The notes under the pieces: generated by a model
Databases searched by the model: none
The model's input: the letters and a program-made list of their open reading frames with translations, nothing else
What the model was told of the DNA's origin: nothing
Assembly (NCBI RefSeq): GCF_051414055.1
Contig: NZ_JBLKNX010000004.1
Location: forward strand, 1 to 64,000
Reading direction: 5' to 3'
Length of the DNA stretch: 64,000 nucleotides
Source of the DNA: Halosimplex halobium
GTDB lineage: Archaea > Halobacteriota > Halobacteria > Halobacteriales > Haloarculaceae
Program-made: the position numbers and the translations under genes
Shown: one piece after another, positions 59,119 to 64,000 of the stretch
How positions within the stretch are numbered: position 1 is the first letter of the stretch
Layout: the number at the start of each line of letters is the position of its first letter

Positions 59119-61167
59119 ATGGTCAGACGCGAGCCGCCGCAGACGGAGGAGGGCTGGTACGCCCTCCACGACCTCAGGACGGTCGACTGGGAGGCCTGGC
59201 GGGACGCCCCCGAGCGCGTCCGCGAACGCGCCCTCGAAGACGCCGTCGACTTTCTCGGGTCGGCCGAGGCCGTCGCCGACGCCGACGAGGGCCAGTCGGC
59301 GCTGTACGCCGTCGTCGGGCACAAGGCCGACCTCATGCTCGTCCACCTCCGCCCCTCGCTGGCGGCGGTCGAACGCCTCGAACGCCGGTTCGAGCGCACC
59401 GAGTTCGCGCGGTTCACCGAACAGTCCTCGTCGTACGTCTCGGTCACGGAGGCGTCGGGCTACTCCGAACGGGCCCGCGAGTACTTCGACGGCGAGGTCG
59501 ACGACGACTCCGGGCTCGCCCAGTACATCCAGTCGCGGCTCCACCCGGAAATTCCGGACGCCGAGCACGTCTCCTTCTACCCGATGTCCAAGCGCCGCGA
59601 CCCGGACCAGAACTGGTACGACCTGCCCTTCGAGGAGCGGGCCGAACACATGGAGAGCCACGGCGACATCGGCCGCGGCTACGCCGGGAAGGTCGAGCAG
59701 ATGATCACCGGGTCGGTCGGCATGGACGACTGGGAGTGGGGCGTCACGCTGTGGGCCGACGACATGACGGACGTGAAGGACCTGCTCTACGAGATGCGCT
59801 TCGACCCCTCCTCCTCGAAGTTCGCCGAGTTCGGCCCCTTCTACGTCGGCCGCCGGTTCCCGCCGGCGGACCTGGGCGCCTACCTCGCCGGGGAGTCGGT
59901 GCCGACCGCCGACGCCGCCGACGCGGGCGAGGCGTCGACCGGCGAGCGCGAGGCCCACGCCAGCGCCTCGAACGCCGGCCACGACGGCCACACGGGCGAC
60001 AGTGCCCACGGCAACGGCGCACACGGCTCCCGGAGCGACGACGAGTCGGCCGATCCGCCCGCCGAGAGCCACGCCGGCGGGGCGACCGACGGGGCGACCG
60101 AGACAGTCGACGAGTCCAGCGAGGACACCGCCGCGAGCGGTGGCCGGCCGGCCGCGGCAGGGAAGGAGGTCGACGCCGAACGGCTCGACACCGACGAGAC
60201 GGTCCAGACGCTCGCCAACTTCGGCGTCTACCCCGAGGAGTACGGCGCGGGCGACCACGCGCTGGTCTGTTACGCCGACGCCGACGCCGAGGCGATCGTC
60301 GACGAGGTCGACGGCCTCCGGAGCAACTTCGACCACTACGACACCCACGTGCTGACGAGCGTCCGGGCCAACCAGGGGCAGACGGCGGTCGTCAGCGTCT
60401 GGGAGACGGAGAGCGCCGCCGACACGGCCATCGGCTTCCTGACCGACATCGAGGGCGTCACCCGCAGCGCCCGCGGCTCGCTCGGCGACGCCGGCGAGGC
60501 CGACGGCGATGGGAGCGGCGACCAGTCGGCCGACGGCGACGCGGCGGGCGCCGAGACACAGGGCGACGACACCACGGCCGCGGACATCCGCGAGGAACTC
60601 GCCGAGGAGGGCGTCTACGCCGGCCAGCCCCACGGCGAGGACGTGTACGCGCTGGTGCTGTACTCGGAGGCCGACCCCGAGACGCTGGACGCGGAGGTCG
60701 CGGACCTGCGCGACGGCTTCGACCGCTACGACACCCACGTCAAGACCGCCGTCTACGGCGACGTGGCCGACGACTCGGACACCACGGCGGTCGTGAGCCT
60801 CTGGGACACCGAGAGCGCGGCCGACACCGCCGCGGACTTCCTCACCGACCTGCCGGGGGTCGTCGGCCGCCCGAGCGAGCGCGAGGGCTTCGGCACGATG
60901 GGGATGTTCTACACCGTCAAGCCCGACTACCGCGAGGAGTTCGTCGACACGTTCGGCGCCGTCGGCGAGCAGCTCGCCGAGATGGACGGCCACCGCGAGA
61001 CGGCCCTGCTGGCCAACCGCGAGGACGAGACGGACATGTTCATCGCCAGCCGCTGGGACGCGAAGGAGGACGCGATGGCCTTCTTCCGCTCCGACGACTT
61101 CCGCGACACCGTCGAGTGGGGCCGCGAGGTGCTGGCCGACCGGCCGCGCCACGTGTTCCTGGCCTGA
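59119..61167 (+). CDS. pitA: PitA-like fusion of Cld/coproheme-decarboxylase and ABM domains, enlarged
   Basis: 682 aa. Residues about 1-250 are a complete Cld/HemQ domain: GWYALHDLRTVDWEAWRDAP, then SHGDIGRGYAGKVEQMITGS with the proximal heme His (about 179-181), and MDDWEWGVTLWADD. An acidic His/Gly/Ser-rich linker (250-355) leads to two repeats of about 95 aa (367-455 and 496-588; blocks FDHYDTHVLTSV / FDRYDTHVKTAV and ETESAADTAIGFLTD / DTESAADTAADFLTD). The last domain (590-682) is an ABM monooxygenase-like fold. Haloferax PitA has a Cld-ABM fusion. Likely role: heme synthesis or heme binding. Confidence 0.93.
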   Translation: MVRREPPQTEEGWYALHDLRTVDWEAWRDAPERVRERALEDAVDFLGSAEAVADADEGQSALYAVVGHKADLMLVHLRPSLAAVERLERRFERTEFARFTEQSSSYVSVTEASGYSERAREYFDGEVDDDSGLAQYIQSRLHPEIPDAEHVSFYPMSKRRDPDQNWYDLPFEERAEHMESHGDIGRGYAGKVEQMITGSVGMDDWEWGVTLWADDMTDVKDLLYEMRFDPSSSKFAEFGPFYVGRRFPPADLGAYLAGESVPTADAADAGEASTGEREAHASASNAGHDGHTGDSAHGNGAHGSRSDDESADPPAESHAGGATDGATETVDESSEDTAASGGRPAAAGKEVDAERLDTDETVQTLANFGVYPEEYGAGDHALVCYADADAEAIVDEVDGLRSNFDHYDTHVLTSVRANQGQTAVVSVWETESAADTAIGFLTDIEGVTRSARGSLGDAGEADGDGSGDQSADGDAAGAETQGDDTTAADIREELAEEGVYAGQPHGEDVYALVLYSEADPETLDAEVADLRDGFDRYDTHVKTAVYGDVADDSDTTAVVSLWDTESAADTAADFLTDLPGVVGRPSEREGFGTMGMFYTVKPDYREEFVDTFGAVGEQLAEMDGHRETALLANREDETDMFIASRWDAKEDAMAFFRSDDFRDTVEWGREVLADRPRHVFLA

Positions 61168-61238
61168 GCGGCGAACGCGGTTCCCGGCCGGCTTCGGTCG
61201 CCGACAGCTACAAGCGGGAGATAGCCGAACGGCGAGCC

Positions 61239-62105
61239 ATGACAGGACGAGTCGCGGACAGCGTGGCGGTCGTGACCGGCGGGGCGCGCGGCATCGGCGA
61301 GGCGACCGCCCGGCGGTTGGCCGAGGAGGGCGCGGACGTGGCCGTCGTCGACGTACTGGGCGACCGGGCCGAGGCGGTCGCCGAGGACATCGCGGCCGAG
61401 ACCGGCCGGGAGACGCTGGCCGTCGAGTGCGACGTGGGCGACGAGCGCGCGGTCGAGGAGATGGCCGAGCGGGTCGCCGACCGGTTCGGTGAAGTCGATG
61501 TCCTCGTGAACAACGCCGGGATCCGCGTCGACCCGAAGCCCGTCACCGAGGCCGACGAGGAGAGCTGGGACCGCATCCTCGCGGTCAACCAGAAGGGCGT
61601 CGCCTTCTGCGCGAAACACCTGATCCCGCTGATGACCGGGGGCGGGGACGACGAGCGCGGGAGCGGTAGCGGGGCCGACGCGAGAATCGAGGGCAACGGC
61701 TCGGTCGTCAACGTCGCGTCGATGGGCGCCGAGGTCGGGCGACCCGACTGGGCGCAGTACGACTCGACGAAGGGGGCCATCGTCGCGATGACGAAGGACA
61801 TGGCCTGCGACCACGCGCCCGACGGGGTCCGGGTCAACGCGGTCTCGCCGGGCTACGTCGTCACCGAGTACCACCTCCCCGACGACCCCGAGGAGGCCCG
61901 CGAGTACCGCGACGAACAGACGACGCCGAGCGCGGACGGCCCGGGGATCCTCAAGCGCGCGGCCGAGCCGCGGGAGGTCGCCGACGCTGTCGTCTTCCTG
62001 GCCTCCGAGGAGGCGTCGTTCGTCACCGGGACGAACCTGCGGGTCGACGGCGGCGTGTCGGCGGTGGGGACCGGTTTCGACTGGGACCCCGATCAGGATT
62101 CCTGA
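61239..62105 (+). CDS. SDR-family NAD(P)-dependent oxidoreductase
   Basis: 288 aa. TGGARGIGE (13-21), NNAG (91-94), Ser161 in NVASMG and Tyr174/Lys178 in AQYDSTKG make a complete catalytic set; Asp38 after the second strand favours NAD. A Gly/Ser/Asp-rich insert (GGGDDERGSGSGADARIEGN, about 134-153) sits next to the active site. The substrate is not evident. Its last 13 nt overlap the 3' end of the convergent MFS gene. Confidence 0.92.
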   Translation: MTGRVADSVAVVTGGARGIGEATARRLAEEGADVAVVDVLGDRAEAVAEDIAAETGRETLAVECDVGDERAVEEMAERVADRFGEVDVLVNNAGIRVDPKPVTEADEESWDRILAVNQKGVAFCAKHLIPLMTGGGDDERGSGSGADARIEGNGSVVNVASMGAEVGRPDWAQYDSTKGAIVAMTKDMACDHAPDGVRVNAVSPGYVVTEYHLPDDPEEAREYRDEQTTPSADGPGILKRAAEPREVADAVVFLASEEASFVTGTNLRVDGGVSAVGTGFDWDPDQDS

Positions 62106-63313
62106 CCGGTCGCCCACAGGACGAGCGTCAGCGCGGTCGCGGCGACCAGTGCGGCCGCGAGCAACTGGAACGCGGGAGTGAACCCGGCGGTCTCGGAGAG
62201 GTAGCCGACGACGGCGGGCGAGGCGGCGCCGGCGACCATCAGCAGGGTCCTGACGACGCCGAGGCTGCCGCCGGCGACCGACTCGGGCGTGACCGTCATC
62301 ATGTAGGCGCCGCGGACCGGCCGGTAGCCGTGGGCGCCCAGGCCCAGCAACACGACCGCGCCGCCGAGCACGAGCGGGCCGCCGGTCGCCGAGAACGCCA
62401 GCACGGCGACCATCCCGGCGGTGGCGACCGCGAGCGTCAGCGCGAGGATGGGTTCGACGCCGAACCGGTCGCTGGCCTCGCCGGTGACCAGCTGCACGAG
62501 GCTGACGACGAACAGCGCGCTGAAAAGCAGGTTCGCCGTCGCGGACGACACCGCGGTCTCCTCGGCGAGGTACAGCGGGAGGAACGCCACGGCGCCGTTG
62601 TAGGTGAACGAGAAACAGACCGTGACGACGACGAACAGCGTGAACCGGGGGTCCCGGAAGAGCGCGACGTACGCGCCCAGCGGGACGGATCCATCGCCAT
62701 CGTCGTCCCCCGTCGCGGCGGCCGGCTCGTCGGGAAGCCGCCGCGGGGTGGCCCAGGCGAACGCCGCGGCGAGGCCGACGCCGACGACGCCGGCGACCAG
62801 GAACAGCGTCCGCCAGGGGGCGCCGAGGACGCCCGGTGCGGCCGAGGCGAGGACGACCGCAGCCGGCGCGGCGGCGCCGCCGAAGGTCCCGAACGTGTCG
62901 AACACGCCCAGCGCGCGGCCGGTCCCGCGGGGGTAGGCGCGTGCGAGCAGGCTGACGCCGACGGTCTTGTAGGTGCCCGTCCCCGCGCCGACCAGCGCCA
63001 TCGCGCCGACGAGCACCCAGAGGGGGGCGTCGACCGCCAGCACGACCGCGGCGGCGGCGGTGAGCAGCGCCCCGGCGGTGATCACCCGGACCGACCCGAT
63101 CCGGTCGGCGAGCAGGCCCGACGGGAACTGCATCAGCGCGTAGACGAGCATCAGGGCCGTGAAGGCCGACCCCAGGACGGTCCGCGAGACGCCGTAGGTC
63201 GCGCCGATCGTCTCGAACAGCGGCGGGAAGGCGTACCGGAGGAACTTCCCGAGGAACCACACCAGCGCGGTCGCCACGAGCGCGTCGAAGCGCGCGAACC
63301 GGCGCGGGATCAC
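62093..63313 (-). CDS. MFS transporter
   Basis: 406 aa, twelve membrane helices in two halves. The loop 2-3 motif is GLLADRIGSVRVITAG, and the second half has GEASDRFGVEPILALTLA. A polar linker (TGDDDGDGSVP) separates the halves. I chose the GTG at 63313 (VIPRRFARFDALVATAL) because it precedes helix 1 by ten residues and GGGAGGG lies upstream; earlier in-frame codons give an atypical Ser/Pro-rich extension. Substrate unknown; a sugar or drug exporter is possible. Convergent with the SDR gene. Confidence 0.85.
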   Translation of the reverse strand: MIPRRFARFDALVATALVWFLGKFLRYAFPPLFETIGATYGVSRTVLGSAFTALMLVYALMQFPSGLLADRIGSVRVITAGALLTAAAAVVLAVDAPLWVLVGAMALVGAGTGTYKTVGVSLLARAYPRGTGRALGVFDTFGTFGGAAAPAAVVLASAAPGVLGAPWRTLFLVAGVVGVGLAAAFAWATPRRLPDEPAAATGDDDGDGSVPLGAYVALFRDPRFTLFVVVTVCFSFTYNGAVAFLPLYLAEETAVSSATANLLFSALFVVSLVQLVTGEASDRFGVEPILALTLAVATAGMVAVLAFSATGGPLVLGGAVVLLGLGAHGYRPVRGAYMMTVTPESVAGGSLGVVRTLLMVAGAASPAVVGYLSETAGFTPAFQLLAAALVAATALTLVLWATGQES

Positions 63314-63518
63314 CGGCCCGACCCTCCCGGACCCGGTCGGGGCCGGGTCGACGCCCGCACCGGTCGCGCCGCTGGTCGCCGCTGACGAGCGGGCACGGGG
63401 GTCCGAGGCCGCTGTACTCGCACGGTATCGGAGAAGGCGGGTCGCGGGGAAAATACGTCCCGGTTTCGGCGAGGGCGACCCCGTCAGAGCCAAGGGACTC
63501 GGCGCCGAACCCGCTGTC

Positions 63519-63896
63519 GTGCCAGACGACAGCAACGACGGGGACGACCACCCGGGCGGCCCGACGCCGACGGAGCTGGACGACGCGCCGAAGGTGAGCT
63601 GCTCGCGCTGCGACCGCGAGTGGGACCTCGGGTACGAACTCGACGAGCTGGGGGTCGGCAACCAGGCGATCGAGCAGTTCGCGCTCGACCACAAGCGCCA
63701 CACCGGTCACTTCCCCGACGACGTGGCCACGTGGTTCGCCGAGTGTCGCCGCTGTCCGGAGGGCTCCGAACACCTCGCGCGCCACGCCGCCGAGCGCTGG
63801 GCCAAAATTCACGCGCGCCACACGCGCCACTCGGTCGCGATCGAACACGCGGTCGACGACGAGACGACCGTCGTCGAACCCGAAGACGCGCAGTAG
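63519..63896 (+). CDS. Small protein with a likely zinc-binding four-cysteine motif
   Basis: 125 aa starting at GTG. VSCSRCDREWDLGYE and WFAECRRCPEGSEH supply two CxxC pairs (about 28-31 and 76-79) around a helical, His-rich core (LDHKRHTGHFPDDVATWF; LARHAAERWAKIHARHTRHS). The pattern suggests a zinc ribbon-like fold in an otherwise helical protein. It is known to me only as a haloarchaeal hypothetical. The gap 63314-63518 shows no other gene. Confidence 0.72.
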   Translation: MPDDSNDGDDHPGGPTPTELDDAPKVSCSRCDREWDLGYELDELGVGNQAIEQFALDHKRHTGHFPDDVATWFAECRRCPEGSEHLARHAAERWAKIHARHTRHSVAIEHAVDDETTVVEPEDAQ

Positions 63897-63959
63897 AAAC
63901 GAGCGCCCGTCGACAGCGCGCAGCGACGCCTCGCGAGCCGGTCCCGGTGGGCGAGTCGG

Positions 63960-64000
63960 CTACTCCTCGTCGTCCTCGGTGGTCGTCTTCTCGACGTCCA
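63960..64000 (-). CDS. C-terminal end of a minus-strand gene, 5' partial
   Basis: Only the last 13 codons are visible, ending DVEKTTTEDDEE before a TAG (63960-63962). An acidic Asp/Glu tail of this kind is common at the ends of many haloarchaeal proteins, including chaperonins and ribosome-associated factors, so no identity can be proposed. The reading frame is inferred from the tail's composition. Confidence 0.35.
   Translation of the reverse strand, partial: DVEKTTTEDDEE

Noticed and set aside
60927..63848. Minus-strand frame of 973 codons over PitA end, SDR and MFS
   Set aside because: A by-product of codon bias; the MFS and SDR proteins in other frames have full family signatures.
1..64000. 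tRNA or rRNA genes
   Set aside because: I looked in the intergenic gaps for T-loop GTTCRANNC and D-loop patterns with matching acceptor stems and found none I could support.

Overview
The window is a 64-kb stretch of a haloarchaeal chromosome. The evidence is very high GC, strongly acidic proteins, leaderless genes with a TATA-like box about 25-30 nt before the start codon, and archaeal or haloarchaeal marker genes: RadA, Sec61-beta, S19e, a PDCD5-family protein, ABCE1, class I LysRS, archaemetzincin, an RNase FAU-1 homologue and a PitA-type Cld-ABM fusion. A member of the Haloarculaceae is plausible but cannot be fixed by reading alone. No rRNA, tRNA, CRISPR array, prophage or replication origin was seen. 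Genes are densely packed on both strands and most look like core chromosome.

Layout. 1-13.9 kb: end of a CPBP-like membrane protein, a TrpRS, a Tat-exported repeat protein, threonine aldolase, small regulators, a phosphoesterase divergent from a CDF metal transporter, ABCE1, a HicBA toxin-antitoxin pair, a ROK kinase, an ABC-permease relic, an SDR and a BNR propeller whose 3' end is tandemly duplicated. 13.9-21.9 kb: histidine kinase, class III aminotransferase, PHP hydrolase, archaemetzincin face to face with a UPF0146 protein, HAD phosphatase, F420:NADP reductase, thioredoxin, Sec61-beta. 21.95-23.53 kb: an IS200/IS605-type TnpB-only element with intact RuvC residues, a hairpin at each end and a divergent 46-aa ribbon-helix-helix-like gene; it sits between a short hypothetical gene and the FAU-1 gene. 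25-28.7 kb: two paralogous exported LVIVD beta-propellers with Thr/Pro stalks and C-terminal membrane anchors. 29.4-37.2 kb: EngB, then a segment (cupin, NifU-like, presenilin-type protease, sulfatase-fold enzyme plus flippase, aspartoacylase-like, RNA-ligase partner) bracketed by two inverted copies of a roughly 440-bp structured repeat.

37.2-49.9 kb: MsrB, glutaredoxin and thioredoxin-type redox genes, a PAS kinase, RadA, PspAB with an aldo/keto reductase and two tandem HtpX-type M48 proteases (an envelope-stress grouping), TruA-SHOCT-HisS, and a PP-loop/PDCD5/S19e cluster. 50-64 kb: a second UPF0104 flippase, ThiL, two S2P (M50) proteases, a DUF7123-type protein, PyrH-LysS, paired hairpin repeats, PitA enlarged by two internal repeats, and an SDR overlapping tail to tail with an MFS transporter.

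The least ordinary material is the TnpB element with its accessory gene, the structured intergenic repeats with compensatory differences between copies, the Thr-nucleophile sulfatase-fold/flippase pair, and the enlarged PitA.
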